Shown: in pieces, positions 53,268 to 63,904 of the stretch
Numbering within the stretch: position 1 is the stretch's first letter
How the letters are laid out: every line of letters begins with the position of its first letter
From: Bosea sp. (in: a-proteobacteria)
Lineage (GTDB): Bacteria; Pseudomonadota; Alphaproteobacteria; Rhizobiales; Beijerinckiaceae
Assembly: GCF_023953965.1 (NCBI RefSeq)
Contig: NZ_JAMLIX010000002.1
Coordinates: 682,001 to 746,000, forward strand
Length of the DNA stretch: 64,000 nt
Reading direction: 5' to 3'
The notes under the pieces: generated by a model
The model's input: only the letters and a program-made list of their open reading frames with translations
What the model was told of the DNA's origin: nothing
The model's database searches: none
Made by a program: the position numbers and the translations under genes

Positions 53268-54155
53268 ATGCCGAGCTTTCCCTACGAGACTGTCGACGTC
53301 TTCACCGACCGGCCCTTCGGCGGCAATCCGCTCGCCGTCTTCACTGATGCGCGCGGATTGTCCGATGCGCAGATGCAGGCGCTCGCGGCGGAGATGAACT
53401 ACAGCGAGACGACCTTCGTCCTGCCGCCGGAAGACCCCGCCTGCGATGCGCGCGTGCGCATCTTCCATCGTACCGCCGAGATGCCGTTCGCCGGCCATCC
53501 CAATGTCGGCACGGCCTGCGTGCTGGCCCGCCATGGCCGCGACCGCGGCGGCGTGCTGCGCTTCGAGCAGATGGCCGGGCAAGTCGAGATCGCGGTCGAG
53601 CGCGACGCGGCAGGCGCCGTGACGGGCGCCGTCATCGCCGCGCCGCAGGCGTTGTCGCTCGGCATCGCGCTGCCGGCCGAGGGGGTGGCGGCCTGTGCCG
53701 GCCTGCCGGCTTCCGGCATCGTCACGAGCGCTCACGCGCCGGTGCAGGCTTCGCTCGGCCTGAACTTCGTCCTGGCGCAGGTCGAGCCGGCGGCCCTGGC
53801 GCAGGCTGCGCCGGACCTGCCTGCCTTCCGCGCGCTGGAGGGGCGCCATGCCGCGCTCGCGGGGCGGCTGTCGCTGTTCCTCTATGCCCGCGACGGGAAC
53901 GCCGTCCGGGCGCGGATGTTCGCGCCGCTCTCGGGAACCTGGGAAGACCCGGCGACCGGCAGCGCCAGCGCCACGCTCGGCGCTTTCCTCTTGTCGCTCG
54001 ATGGCGGCGACGAGGCCGCCTACAGCATCAGGCAAGGCGCCGAGATGGGGCGCCCGAGCCTGCTGAAGGTCGCCGCACGGCGCGCGGCGGATGGGTTCCG
54101 CGCGCGGGTCGGCGGCGGCTGCGTGCCGATGTTCCGGGGCGAGGCGCTGCTCTGA
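53268..54155 (+). CDS. PhzF-family isomerase/epimerase-like protein
   Basis: 295 residues. The family start PYETVDVFTDRPFGGNPLAVF and catalytic Glu47 in NYSETTF are present. The FAGHPNVGTA block and the second half GTWEDPATGSASATLG form the two-domain pocket. The family includes phenazine-pathway PhzF and DapF-like isomerases, but no phenazine genes are nearby. It sits inside the suf operon, 15 bases after sufT and about 97 bases before sufA. The substrate is unknown. Confidence 0.9.
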   Translation: MPSFPYETVDVFTDRPFGGNPLAVFTDARGLSDAQMQALAAEMNYSETTFVLPPEDPACDARVRIFHRTAEMPFAGHPNVGTACVLARHGRDRGGVLRFEQMAGQVEIAVERDAAGAVTGAVIAAPQALSLGIALPAEGVAACAGLPASGIVTSAHAPVQASLGLNFVLAQVEPAALAQAAPDLPAFRALEGRHAALAGRLSLFLYARDGNAVRARMFAPLSGTWEDPATGSASATLGAFLLSLDGGDEAAYSIRQGAEMGRPSLLKVAARRAADGFRARVGGGCVPMFRGEALL

Positions 54156-54252
54156 ACGCCGGCGCCATCTCGACGAAGGCTGCACCGATCCTTATGTTAT
54201 AGTGGTGAATCTTGCTTCACCGGGCCTTGAACCCGGTCGAGGAGGGACGGCG

Positions 54253-54642
54253 ATGTTTTCGATACCGGGCCTGAAGGTCATCTCGCTGACCGACGCCGCT
54301 GCGGCCCGCATCCGCGAGATCGTGGCGCAAGCCGCCGAGGGGGACGGTCCGGCGCTCGGCCTCAGGGTCGGTGTGCGGAAGGGCGGCTGCGCCGGCATGG
54401 AATATAGCTTCGAGATCGCGCGCGCGGTCGGCAAGGGCGACGAGGTCGTGACCGAGAAGGATGCGACGGTGGTCGTCGACGCCAAGGCCGTGCTGTTCCT
54501 GCTCGGCACTGAACTCGACTTCAGGACGGATCGGTTCTCCTCGACCTTCGTCTTCAACAACCCCAACCAGGTCTCGGCCTGCGGCTGCGGCGAATCGGTC
54601 GAGATCAAGCCGAGGAACGAGAGCGCGCTGACGGCACCTTAG
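54253..54642 (+). CDS. sufA: A-type Fe-S carrier, SufA/IscA family
   Basis: 129 residues from ATG at 54253, with gaggaggga upstream. The three conserved cysteines are Cys46 (GGCAGMEY) and Cys110/Cys112 (ACGCGES). It receives clusters from SufBCD and passes them to apo-proteins. An ErpA-type assignment is also possible, but the suf position favours SufA. Last gene of the operon. Upstream, the phzF-sufA gap is about 97 bases, so an additional promoter cannot be excluded. Confidence 0.94.
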   Translation: MFSIPGLKVISLTDAAAARIREIVAQAAEGDGPALGLRVGVRKGGCAGMEYSFEIARAVGKGDEVVTEKDATVVVDAKAVLFLLGTELDFRTDRFSSTFVFNNPNQVSACGCGESVEIKPRNESALTAP

Positions 54643-54649
54643 GCGGTGT

Positions 54650-54667
54650 GAACGATTGCGATCGTTC
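54650..54667 (+). terminator. Hairpin after sufA
   Basis: A perfect 7-bp stem gaacgat/atcgttc with loop tgcg starts 8 bases after the sufA stop. No long T-run follows, so it is a weak terminator candidate. Confidence 0.4.
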
Positions 54668-54682
54668 TCGGTCGGAGGCCCC

Positions 54683-54728
54683 CTGTCATTGCGGGGTTGT
54701 GCGCCTTACGGCACGCCCGGAATGGCAG
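54683..54728. repeat. Palindromic intergenic repeat, short copy (B)
   Basis: Reads ctgtcattgcgggg ... cacgcccggaatggcag, an imperfect dyad matching the outer arms of copy A (6175-6303) and copy C (58317-58360). It lies between convergent sufA and the GGDEF gene. Confidence 0.7.
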
Positions 54729-54756
54729 GCGTGCGGTTCGAGAAAGGCCGGCTGGC

Positions 54757-55815
54757 TCAGGCGACGCGGCTGGCGGTCTCGATCGCGTCCTCGGTCACGG
54801 TGCGGTTGCGCCCGGCGCGCTTGGCCAGCATCATCGCCTGGTCGGCCCGGTCGACCAGCGAGCCCGCCGTATCGCCGCGGCGATAGCTCGCGACACCGAG
54901 CGAGATCGTGATGCGGCCGAGGCTCTCATTGGTCGAGCGCTTGATCAGCTCGCGGGTGAGCAGCGCCTGGCGCACGGTCTCCGCCCCGAATTTCCCCGCG
55001 ATCAGGTCGGATTCCGGCAGGATGATCGCGAACTCCTCGCCGCCGAAGCGGGTGATCACCGCCTTGTCCTTGAACTTGTCCTTCATCGTGCGTGCGACGA
55101 GGCGTAAGACCTGATCGCCGGTCAGATGGCCGTGGACGTCGTTGAAGCGCTTGAAGAAGTCGATATCGGCCATGACCAGCGCGAAGGGCTCGCGGCGCAG
55201 CGTCGCCTGGTCGATCGATTTCTGCAGCATCTCCTCGAAATGCCGCCGGTTGGCGAGCCCGGTCAGCGGGTCGGTGAGGGCTTCGGCGCGGGTGGATTCG
55301 AGCGCCTCGCGCAGGTTGCGGATCTCGTTGGAGCTGGCGCGCAGCTCGACCTCGAGCTGGGCCTTGCGGGTGACCTCCTCGCGGGTCGACATCACCAGCG
55401 CCTCGACCCATTCGCGCAGCTTGTGGCGATCCGTCGTCGGCGGAACCTCTTCGGACATGGCGGCCAGGCGCCCGTGATAGAGCTCGCTGGAGCCGAGCGC
55501 CTTGTCGACCAGCTCCATCATCGCGTCGATCTCGCCGAGCACCTGCAGGCTGGTGCGCTCGGCCTGGCGCGAGAAGCGCTCGGTCGAGATGAAGCGTTCG
55601 TAGAGGCTGTCGATGTCGGCGGCGCCGACCTGCCCGTCGCTGCCGGCGATGATGGCGTTCATGGCGAGGCTGACGGCGGGCATCTCGCCGCTCAGATGCG
55701 CGTACCAGACCTCGAAGGCGCGGGGATAGTCCGGCGAGCCGTGCTGGCGCATCGCCGCGACCACGCGCTCGGCGAGATCACTGGTACGAGCGGGAGCCGA
55801 ATCGGAATCGTCCAT
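54757..55815 (-). CDS. GGDEF domain diguanylate cyclase, cytosolic
   Basis: 352 residues from ATG at 55815. The N-terminal ~175 residues form a helical domain of unknown type ending in a coiled-coil-like segment (REEVTRKAQLEVELRASSNEIRNLREALEST), then the GGDEF domain starts with LTDPLTGLANRRHF. The active motif is Gly-Gly-Glu-Glu-Phe (258-262), the competent form that makes cyclic di-GMP from two GTP. The inhibitory RxxD site five residues upstream is missing (AVITRF instead), so product inhibition is probably absent. No membrane segment was seen; the input signal is unknown. Confidence 0.92.
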   Translation of the reverse strand: MDDSDSAPARTSDLAERVVAAMRQHGSPDYPRAFEVWYAHLSGEMPAVSLAMNAIIAGSDGQVGAADIDSLYERFISTERFSRQAERTSLQVLGEIDAMMELVDKALGSSELYHGRLAAMSEEVPPTTDRHKLREWVEALVMSTREEVTRKAQLEVELRASSNEIRNLREALESTRAEALTDPLTGLANRRHFEEMLQKSIDQATLRREPFALVMADIDFFKRFNDVHGHLTGDQVLRLVARTMKDKFKDKAVITRFGGEEFAIILPESDLIAGKFGAETVRQALLTRELIKRSTNESLGRITISLGVASYRRGDTAGSLVDRADQAMMLAKRAGRNRTVTEDAIETASRVA

Positions 55816-56004
55816 GCCATTGCCAATCCGGTACGAAGCCGGGCCGCGGGCCTGAAAGCCGCGATCAGCTCCGATAGCCATCATCGAAGCGGGACATCCT
55901 GTCCGTATCCACGGTGGCATGCGCCCGTTCGCCGCACGGGTCATCTCGCCGCGGCGACTGGCAATCTAGGTCGACGAGGTTAACAGCCGGTTGATGCCGT
56001 AAGG

Positions 56005-57459
56005 TTATCCGACGCGCGCCGGACGCAGCAGGAAGGCGGGAACGTGATCGCCCAGGCCCTTGACCTGCGGCCCGTCATCCTCGTCCCGCTCGCGGGAGCC
56101 GCGGCCGCGCCTCGCGCCGTCCCGGACCTGCGCGGCGGCGGGCTGGGTCGCTTCGGAATCGGGCCTGACCGGGGCGCGGCGGGAGCCGGGGCGCTCCTCG
56201 GCCTTCCTGTCGGGCCTGTCCGCCCGCGCAGCCTCTGCATCGGCGCGCGGGCCGCGCCCGCCGCGCGAGGAGGGGCGCTTGTCGTCGCGGCGGCCGCGGC
56301 GCTCCTCGCGGGGCTGGCCCGGCGGCAACGCGTCGAGGCCGGGGCCTTCGAAGGCGACCGTCTGGCCGGTCAGCTTCTCGATCGCCGCGACGAGCTTGTC
56401 GTCATGGCGGGTGACGATGGTGAAGGCGGCGCCTTCGCGCCCGGCGCGGCCGGTGCGGCCGATGCGGTGGACATAGTCCTCGGCATGGGTCGGCACGTCG
56501 AAATTGAAGACGTGGCTGACCGCCGGGATGTCGAGGCCGCGCGCCGCGACGTCCGAGGCGACGAGGATAGGATTCTCGCCGGTGCGGAACGAATCGAGCG
56601 CCGCCATGCGGGCATACTGGTCCATGTCGCCATGCAGCGCGACGGCCGGGAAGCCGTGGCGCAGCAGCGATTTGTGCAGCGTCGCGACATCGCGCTTGCG
56701 GTTGCAGAAGACGATCGCGTTCTGAAGCTCGACGGCGTCCTTGATCAGCTTGCGCAGCGTCTCGCGCTTCTCGAAATCCTGCGGGTTGGAGGCGATCAGC
56801 CGCTGGGTGATGGTCGTGGCCGCCGTCGCCGGCCGGGAAACCTCGACGCGCACGGGATTGTGCAGGAACTGTTCGGAGATGCGGGTGATCTCCGGCGGCA
56901 TCGTCGCGGTGAAGAACAGCGTCTGCCGGGTGAAGGGGACGAGCTTGCAGACCCGCTCGATGTCGGGGATGAAGCCCATGTCGAGCATGCGGTCGGCTTC
57001 GTCGATGACGAGCAGCTCGACGCCGGTGAGCAGGAGCTTGCCGCGCTCGACATGGTCGAGCAGGCGCCCTGGCGTCGCGATCAGCACGTCGACGCCGCGC
57101 GTGATCTTGGCGTCCTGATCGCCGAAGGAGACGCCGCCGATCAGGAGCGCCACCGAAAGCTTCTGGTTGACGCCGTAGCGGGTGAAGTTCTCCTCGACCT
57201 GCGCGGCGAGCTCGCGCGTCGGCTCCAGGATCAGCGTGCGCGGCATCCGGGCCCGGGCGCGGCCGGTCTCCAGCATGGTCAGCATCGGCAGGGTGAAGGC
57301 GGCGGTCTTGCCCGTGCCGGTCTGGGCGATGCCCAGCACGTCCCTGCGGGCGAGCACATGCGGAATGGCCTGGGCCTGGATGGGGGTCGGCGTGCTATAG
57401 CCTGCGGCGGTGACGGCCGTCAGAACCTTTTCACTCAAGCCGAGTTCGGCAAATGACAT
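56005..57459 (-). CDS. DEAD-box RNA helicase, RhlE-like
   Basis: 484 residues from ATG at 57459. The core motifs are ordered: Q motif (TPTPIQAQAIP), motif I AQTGTGKT (45-52), PTRELA, TPGRLLD, DEAD (153-156), SAT-like TATMPPE, and ASDVAARGLDIPAV and HRIGRTGRAG in the second RecA domain. The C-terminal ~110 residues are a disordered Arg/Gly/Asp-rich tail (SRGGRGPRADAEAARADRPD) that binds RNA. The family unwinds short RNA duplexes during ribosome assembly or mRNA decay, with RNase E as a frequent partner. RhlE-type is the best fit. Confidence 0.92.
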   Translation of the reverse strand: MSFAELGLSEKVLTAVTAAGYSTPTPIQAQAIPHVLARRDVLGIAQTGTGKTAAFTLPMLTMLETGRARARMPRTLILEPTRELAAQVEENFTRYGVNQKLSVALLIGGVSFGDQDAKITRGVDVLIATPGRLLDHVERGKLLLTGVELLVIDEADRMLDMGFIPDIERVCKLVPFTRQTLFFTATMPPEITRISEQFLHNPVRVEVSRPATAATTITQRLIASNPQDFEKRETLRKLIKDAVELQNAIVFCNRKRDVATLHKSLLRHGFPAVALHGDMDQYARMAALDSFRTGENPILVASDVAARGLDIPAVSHVFNFDVPTHAEDYVHRIGRTGRAGREGAAFTIVTRHDDKLVAAIEKLTGQTVAFEGPGLDALPPGQPREERRGRRDDKRPSSRGGRGPRADAEAARADRPDRKAEERPGSRRAPVRPDSEATQPAAAQVRDGARRGRGSRERDEDDGPQVKGLGDHVPAFLLRPARVG

Positions 57460-57621
57460 CGGGTATCGCGCTTCTTCTGGGTCGGTGAAACGCGGCGGGA
57501 TGACCTGCTCGACCACCGCGTTGGCGCGACTTCATTTCCTGCGCGCCTTCGGACCCGTGTGGAATGCAAAGAAAACACGGCAAAGTCAATCATCTAGCCG
57601 GAAAAGGACGCTTTTTGCCCG

Positions 57622-58311
57622 ATGAAGGACCCGCTCGTTCTCGTCCCGGGGTTGAGCTGCAACGCCGCGCTCTATGCTCCGCAATGGCCGGCGCTCGCCG
57701 ATGGGCGTCCGATCCTCGTCGCCGAGCACGCCCGCGACGACAGCCTTGGGGCCATCGCGCGCCGCCTCCTGGCTGCCGCGCCGCCGCGTTTCGCGCTCTG
57801 CGGCCTGTCGATGGGCGGCTATGTCGCTTTCGAGGTGCTGCGGCAGGCGCCGGAGCGGGTGACGCGGCTCGCCCTGCTCGGCACCAGCGCGAAGCCCGCG
57901 ACGCCCGAGACCAACGGGCCGCGCGAGCAGATGATCGCGCTCGTCGAGAAGGGGGCCTTCGACAACGTCACCACGCTTCTCTGGCAGAGGCTGGTCGCGC
58001 CCGCGCGCCTGACCGACGAGAGGCTGCGGCTTCAGGTCCGCCGGATGGCCGACGACGTCGGGGCCGAGGGTTTCGTGCGCCAGCAGAAGGCGATCATGCG
58101 CCGGCCGGATTCGCGCCCGGCGCTCGCCGCCGCTTCAGGCCCGGTGCTGGTCCTCGTCGGGGAGGAGGACGCGATCACCCCGGTCGCGGAGGCGCGGGAG
58201 ATGGCCGGGATCACGGGAGCCCGGCTCGCGGTCGTGCCGGCTTGCGGCCATCTCTCGACGCTGGAGGCGCCGGAGGCCGTGACGGCGCAATTGCTGCGCT
58301 GGCTCGGCTGA
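57622..58311 (+). CDS. Alpha/beta hydrolase
   Basis: 229 residues. The nucleophile is Ser63 in LCGLSMGGYVAFE, the oxyanion PGLSCNAALY is near the N-terminus, the acid is in VLVGEEDAITPVAEA and His in CGHLSTLEAPE. No cap domain insertion is obvious, and no signal peptide. Substrate unknown; such proteins include esterases and haloperoxidase-like enzymes. The gene is monocistronic and is followed by palindromic repeat copy C. Confidence 0.88.
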   Translation: MKDPLVLVPGLSCNAALYAPQWPALADGRPILVAEHARDDSLGAIARRLLAAAPPRFALCGLSMGGYVAFEVLRQAPERVTRLALLGTSAKPATPETNGPREQMIALVEKGAFDNVTTLLWQRLVAPARLTDERLRLQVRRMADDVGAEGFVRQQKAIMRRPDSRPALAAASGPVLVLVGEEDAITPVAEAREMAGITGARLAVVPACGHLSTLEAPEAVTAQLLRWLG

Positions 58312-58316
58312 CATGC

Positions 58317-58360
58317 CTGTCATTCCGGGTTCGTGCCCGCGGCACGCCCCGGAATGACAA
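58317..58360. repeat. Palindromic intergenic repeat, short copy (C)
   Basis: Reads tgtcattccgggttcgtgcc-cgc-ggcacgccccggaatgaca, an almost perfect 20-bp dyad right after the hydrolase stop. It matches the outer arms of copies A and B and again lies between convergent genes. Confidence 0.8.
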
Positions 58361-58375
58361 GGGTGGTACGCCCGC

Positions 58376-58636
58376 CTAGCGCGGCAGGGCGCAGGGGTCG
58401 AGCTTGGTCGCGTTCGCCGTCCGGCCGATCGAGCCCGTGGTCACCGGGTCCGCCGGCTGTCCCTTGGCGGCGGCGAGGCTGACCGCGGCCATGCGGTCCT
58501 TGTCGAACGAGGCGGTCTGGCCCGACAGGAAGTTCGCGGCGATGACCGAAAGGAAGGCGATGGCCGCGCCGGCCTTGGCGATGTCGGCGGCGACGGTGCC
58601 GCGGTCGTTCTTCCAGAACAGCTCGATCGGGCGCAT
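58376..58636 (-). CDS. Small single-pass membrane protein, unknown function
   Basis: 86 residues, unrecognised. A short polar N-terminus (MRPIELFWKNDRG) precedes one hydrophobic segment (IAKAGAAIAFLSVIAANFLS), then a polar tail ending KLDPCALPR. The N-terminus loosely recalls Flp-type pilins, but the processing glycine and Glu+5 pattern is not convincing and no tad genes are near. It is divergent from nothing obvious and convergent with the hydrolase across repeat C. Codon use is like the neighbours. Confidence 0.55.
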   Translation of the reverse strand: MRPIELFWKNDRGTVAADIAKAGAAIAFLSVIAANFLSGQTASFDKDRMAAVSLAAAKGQPADPVTTGSIGRTANATKLDPCALPR

Positions 58637-58737
58637 GGCGCATTCTCCGGGCTCGTGACCTCACGAGCTTTGCGGCCAGCATGCCCTGCGAGCAGTAAAA
58701 GGATGGTTAGCCGAGTCTTGCCGGATCGCGGTAGACT

Positions 58738-59679
58738 TCAGCGATCCTCCCCGGCGGCGGCCGTTCGCCCCATCAGGCTGGCCCGATGCTCCTTGAACAG
58801 CCTGCGCAATGCGACGAGCACGGCAGCGACGCCTGGCCGCCGGCGCGAGACCTCGTGCGAGACGAGGAGGATGTCGTCGCCGGTCGCCTCGGGCGGCGGC
58901 TCGAGCCGGCGCAGCGCCGGATCGGCATCGCCCATGAAGCAGGGCGCCATCGACAGCGCGCCGGACGAGCGGATGCTCTCGTAGCGGGCGGCCGAATCGC
59001 CGACACGCGCCGCGATCGGCCGGCCGGCGGCATAGGCCATGATATGGTCGTCGATGCGCGAGGAGGTTTCGCGGTTCACCGAGATGATCGGCGCGGTGGC
59101 GGGATCGGCGTCCCGGCGCAGATAGAGCGCCTGCATCAGCCGCCCGACCTTTTGGGCATAGTGGCCGGGCTCGTCCGGAACCCGGCTCATCCTGAGCGCG
59201 ATATCGGCCTCGCCGCGCGTCAGGTCGAGCCTGTCGCGCGTGCTGATGATCACGATCTCGATCCCGCCGGCGGCTTGCGAGATCGTGGTCGCGTGCATCG
59301 TCAGGAACAGGCTGATCGAGGTGGTGGCGGTGATGCGAACCGGCGCGCCGGCGCGGGGGCGGGCGGCGTCGGCCCGGGTCGCGAAGCGCTTGACGGCGGC
59401 CTCGACGCGGTCGGCTTCCACCGCCAGCTCCGTGCCGATCGCGGTCGGCGCGAGCCGGTTGGCCTCGCGCGTGAAGAGTTGCAGGCCGAGCCTGGCTTCG
59501 AGGCCCTTCAGCCGGCGCGCGACGGTGGCCTCGCTCAGGCCGAGCCGCGCCGCCGCCACGGCCATCGACCCGCCGCCGGCGACGGCGTTGAAGATCCCGA
59601 TATCGTCCCAGGAAATCCGCCCGGCGGGCGATGCCAGATCGCGGTGGCGTCGAGATGGAGGGGAAGCAGGCTCGCCCAT
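58738..59679 (-). CDS. LysR-family transcription regulator
   Basis: 313 residues. The N-terminal winged helix-turn-helix is clear after a ~20-residue leader: ISWDDIGIFNAVAGGGSMAVAAARLGLSEATVARRLKGLE, then the linker helix and an inducer-binding domain (VRITATTSIS, RDRLDLTRGEADIALRMS, ISVNRETSSRIDDH). It resembles the group whose N-terminus starts with WDD/ WDDL and that act on adjacent genes. Neither neighbour is obviously a target (parE stop upstream, small membrane protein downstream), so the regulon is unknown. Confidence 0.9.
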   Translation of the reverse strand: MGEPASPPSRRHRDLASPAGRISWDDIGIFNAVAGGGSMAVAAARLGLSEATVARRLKGLEARLGLQLFTREANRLAPTAIGTELAVEADRVEAAVKRFATRADAARPRAGAPVRITATTSISLFLTMHATTISQAAGGIEIVIISTRDRLDLTRGEADIALRMSRVPDEPGHYAQKVGRLMQALYLRRDADPATAPIISVNRETSSRIDDHIMAYAAGRPIAARVGDSAARYESIRSSGALSMAPCFMGDADPALRRLEPPPEATGDDILLVSHEVSRRRPGVAAVLVALRRLFKEHRASLMGRTAAAGEDR

Positions 59680-59838
59680 GCCGTCAGCGGCCAGTCCCGG
59701 GCGGTGGCGTGATGGCGGCGGTCATGGCGGTGCGGGGCTCGGGGAGGGCTCGACATCCGCGAACCCTGGCGGGAAATGCTTCGCCCGGCAGCCCGCCGGC
59801 TTTAACGCCCAGCCCCGCGGAAATGCAGGGCTTTGCCC

Positions 59839-61920
<2,082 letters not shown>

Positions 61921-62087
61921 CGCCACCAATGCTTCCTGATTCGTTCCCGCGGACTGTAGCGCATCGCGCGCCGCAATGCCGTGTCAGGGGCGGTTTATAG
62001 ACGTCTCGCCCGCGTATCGGAACCGCTGTCATGATGCCGTCGCCGGCATCGGCGACAAGGGAGCGGAACCGGGCCGTTCAGCCCGCG

Positions 62088-62095
62088 TTAACCAT
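62088..62095 (+). promoter_or_regulatory. CtrA-like site TTAACCAT upstream of parE
   Basis: TTAACCAT is an 8-base motif associated with the alphaproteobacterial cell-cycle regulator CtrA. It lies 168 bases upstream of parE in the divergent region. A second, inverted copy lies at 33586-33593. Such a short motif can occur by chance. Confidence 0.35.
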
Positions 62096-62178
62096 GGATG
62101 CCGAAGATGGTCGGCGCGGTTTAAGCCTTATGCGGATCGCCGCAGATGGGCTATGATCGCCGGTGAGGGGAGAAAGCC

Positions 62179-62373
62179 GTGGCGTCGCGTCAGTCTGTCT
62201 CGCTTGCGGGTATTGCGGGTTTGCAGCGCCGGGCGCGCCTCGCCGGCGAAGCCTTCGGTCACGAGGACGTCATCGGCGTGCCTGCGGCGAGCGATGCTCT
62301 GCCGGCCCGCTGGCTCTGGTGGCTGGCGGCCGTGGCGGCCGCGATCGGGCTCGCGATCCTGCGTTTCTCCTGA
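62179..62373 (+). CDS. Small C-tail membrane protein, unknown function
   Basis: 64 residues from GTG at 62179, preceded by ggggaga. The first ~45 residues are polar (MASRQSVSLAGIAG ... SDALPARW), and the C-terminal end is hydrophobic (WLWWLAAVAAAIGLAILRF), a tail-anchored layout. Not recognised. It lies between divergent parE and the flippase gene; its strong Shine-Dalgarno supports it as real, but short GC-rich frames can be accidental. Confidence 0.5.
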   Translation: MASRQSVSLAGIAGLQRRARLAGEAFGHEDVIGVPAASDALPARWLWWLAAVAAAIGLAILRFS

Positions 62374-62518
62374 AAACGACAGCGTCGTAGCGCGGAAATA
62401 TCAACCTTTTCGCCTTAAGCCCTGTGGCCGGAGGGGAAAGGCTCATGCGTTCCGGCATCGGTTCTCGCGCGTTCGATCCGAGGGTTGACGGTTCCGCCGG
62501 CGGCGGGGCGGCGCCCTG

Positions 62519-63898
62519 ATGGCCAAGATCGCCGCATTGGGCGCCTATCTCTATCAGGCGCTGCTGGCCTTCGGCCTGCTCATCGCCGTCTCCAACCTGC
62601 TGCCGGCCTTGGACTACGCGGCCTATTCGCTGTTCATCGCCGTCGTCCAGTTCGCCGATGCCATCTGTTTCCAGTGGATCCGCGCGGCTTGCAGCCGCTT
62701 CTACCCCGGCCCCGACGGCGCAAGCGAACGGGCGCAGCGCGGCGTCATCGTGGCGGAGCTTTCCGGCAGCGCCGTCGTCTGCCTGTTCGCGGCCCTGCTC
62801 GCGCCGTTGTTCGGCGCCCCGCTCTGGCTCGGCCTGATCGGCGCCGTCGCCGCCATCCTGCAAGGCGCGGGCGAGCTGCACCTGACCATGCTGCGCTTCC
62901 GCCAGCAATTCAGGCTGTTCTCCTGGCTGCAAGGCGCGCGGGCGACGATCATGGCGGCGACGACGATCGGCGGCGCGGCGATCCGGGCCGATCTCGCCTT
63001 CGTGCTCGCGGGCGTGCTCGCGGGCAACCTGATCTATTGCGCTCTGGCCTGGGTGCTCGCCCGCCGCATCCTGCCGCTTTCCGCCGGCTGGAACCGGGCC
63101 ATCGCCCGCGATCACCTGACCTATGGCGGGACCTCGGCGGGCGCCGCGATCGCGAACCTCAGCGTGCCGCTCGGCCTCAAATCCATCCTGATCGGGACGC
63201 TCGGTCCCGCCGCCGCCGGCCCGATGCTGGCGCTCGACCTGTTGCAGCGCCCCTTCGTGATGATCGTCTCGTCGCTTCAGGCCATCCGTTTCCCCGAGCT
63301 GGTGGCGGTGTTCGACCGCGAGGGCGATTCCGAGAGCTTCCGCGCCGAGCTCGGCCGGTTCTATGCGCTGCTGGTCGGCTTTTCCCTGATCGGGGCCGCG
63401 GGGCTGATCGCGGTCCTGGGCCTCGCGACCTGGATCGCCATTCCCGCCGGGCTCCAGCCCGCGTTCCTGCGCACGGCGCCGTTCTTCCTCCTGATGGCGC
63501 TGCTGCGCCCGCTGATCAGCACGCTTCTGCCGACGCCGGCGCATCTCAGGCGGCGCCTGCCCGCCATCATCGGGCTCGCGGTGCTGGATTGCGCCATGAC
63601 CTGCGCGGGCGCGCTGATCGCGGCATGGCTGTTCCCCGGCGCCGACGCGGCCATCGCCGCGGGCGCTGCCACGGGCGCGGGCGCGGCGCTTGCGCTCGGC
63701 ATCGCGCTGATGCACTGGCGCTCCTTCGCCATGCCGTGGCAGCCGGTGGCGCTGCCCGCAGCCGCGCTGGCGCTGTCCTGGCTCAGCGCCGGCTGGTTTT
63801 CGGGCAATCTGCCGGTCGCGACCGGCCTCGCGCTGGCGGCCGTGCTCGCCTTCAGCGCGCGCCCCTTTCTCACCCTCCTGCGCTGGATCGCACGCTGA
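62519..63898 (+). CDS. Polysaccharide flippase-like membrane protein (Wzx/MOP superfamily)
   Basis: 459 residues, the Wzx size, with about 12 to 14 hydrophobic segments. The start (YLYQALLAFGLLIAVSNLLPALDYAAYSLFIAV) resembles MOP flippase helix 1 and 2. Polar residues within helices and the MOP-like repeat of two six-helix halves are visible, but no strict signature exists. It would flip lipid-linked oligosaccharide across the inner membrane. The adjacent glycosyltransferase (next gene) supports a polysaccharide cluster that extends past the window. Confidence 0.75.
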   Translation: MAKIAALGAYLYQALLAFGLLIAVSNLLPALDYAAYSLFIAVVQFADAICFQWIRAACSRFYPGPDGASERAQRGVIVAELSGSAVVCLFAALLAPLFGAPLWLGLIGAVAAILQGAGELHLTMLRFRQQFRLFSWLQGARATIMAATTIGGAAIRADLAFVLAGVLAGNLIYCALAWVLARRILPLSAGWNRAIARDHLTYGGTSAGAAIANLSVPLGLKSILIGTLGPAAAGPMLALDLLQRPFVMIVSSLQAIRFPELVAVFDREGDSESFRAELGRFYALLVGFSLIGAAGLIAVLGLATWIAIPAGLQPAFLRTAPFFLLMALLRPLISTLLPTPAHLRRRLPAIIGLAVLDCAMTCAGALIAAWLFPGADAAIAAGAATGAGAALALGIALMHWRSFAMPWQPVALPAAALALSWLSAGWFSGNLPVATGLALAAVLAFSARPFLTLLRWIAR

Positions 63899-63904
63899 GG
63901 CATC

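Noticed and set aside
58376..58636. Flp/Tad pilin
   Set aside because: The hydrophobic segment is there, but the prepilin cleavage pattern and any tad genes are missing.
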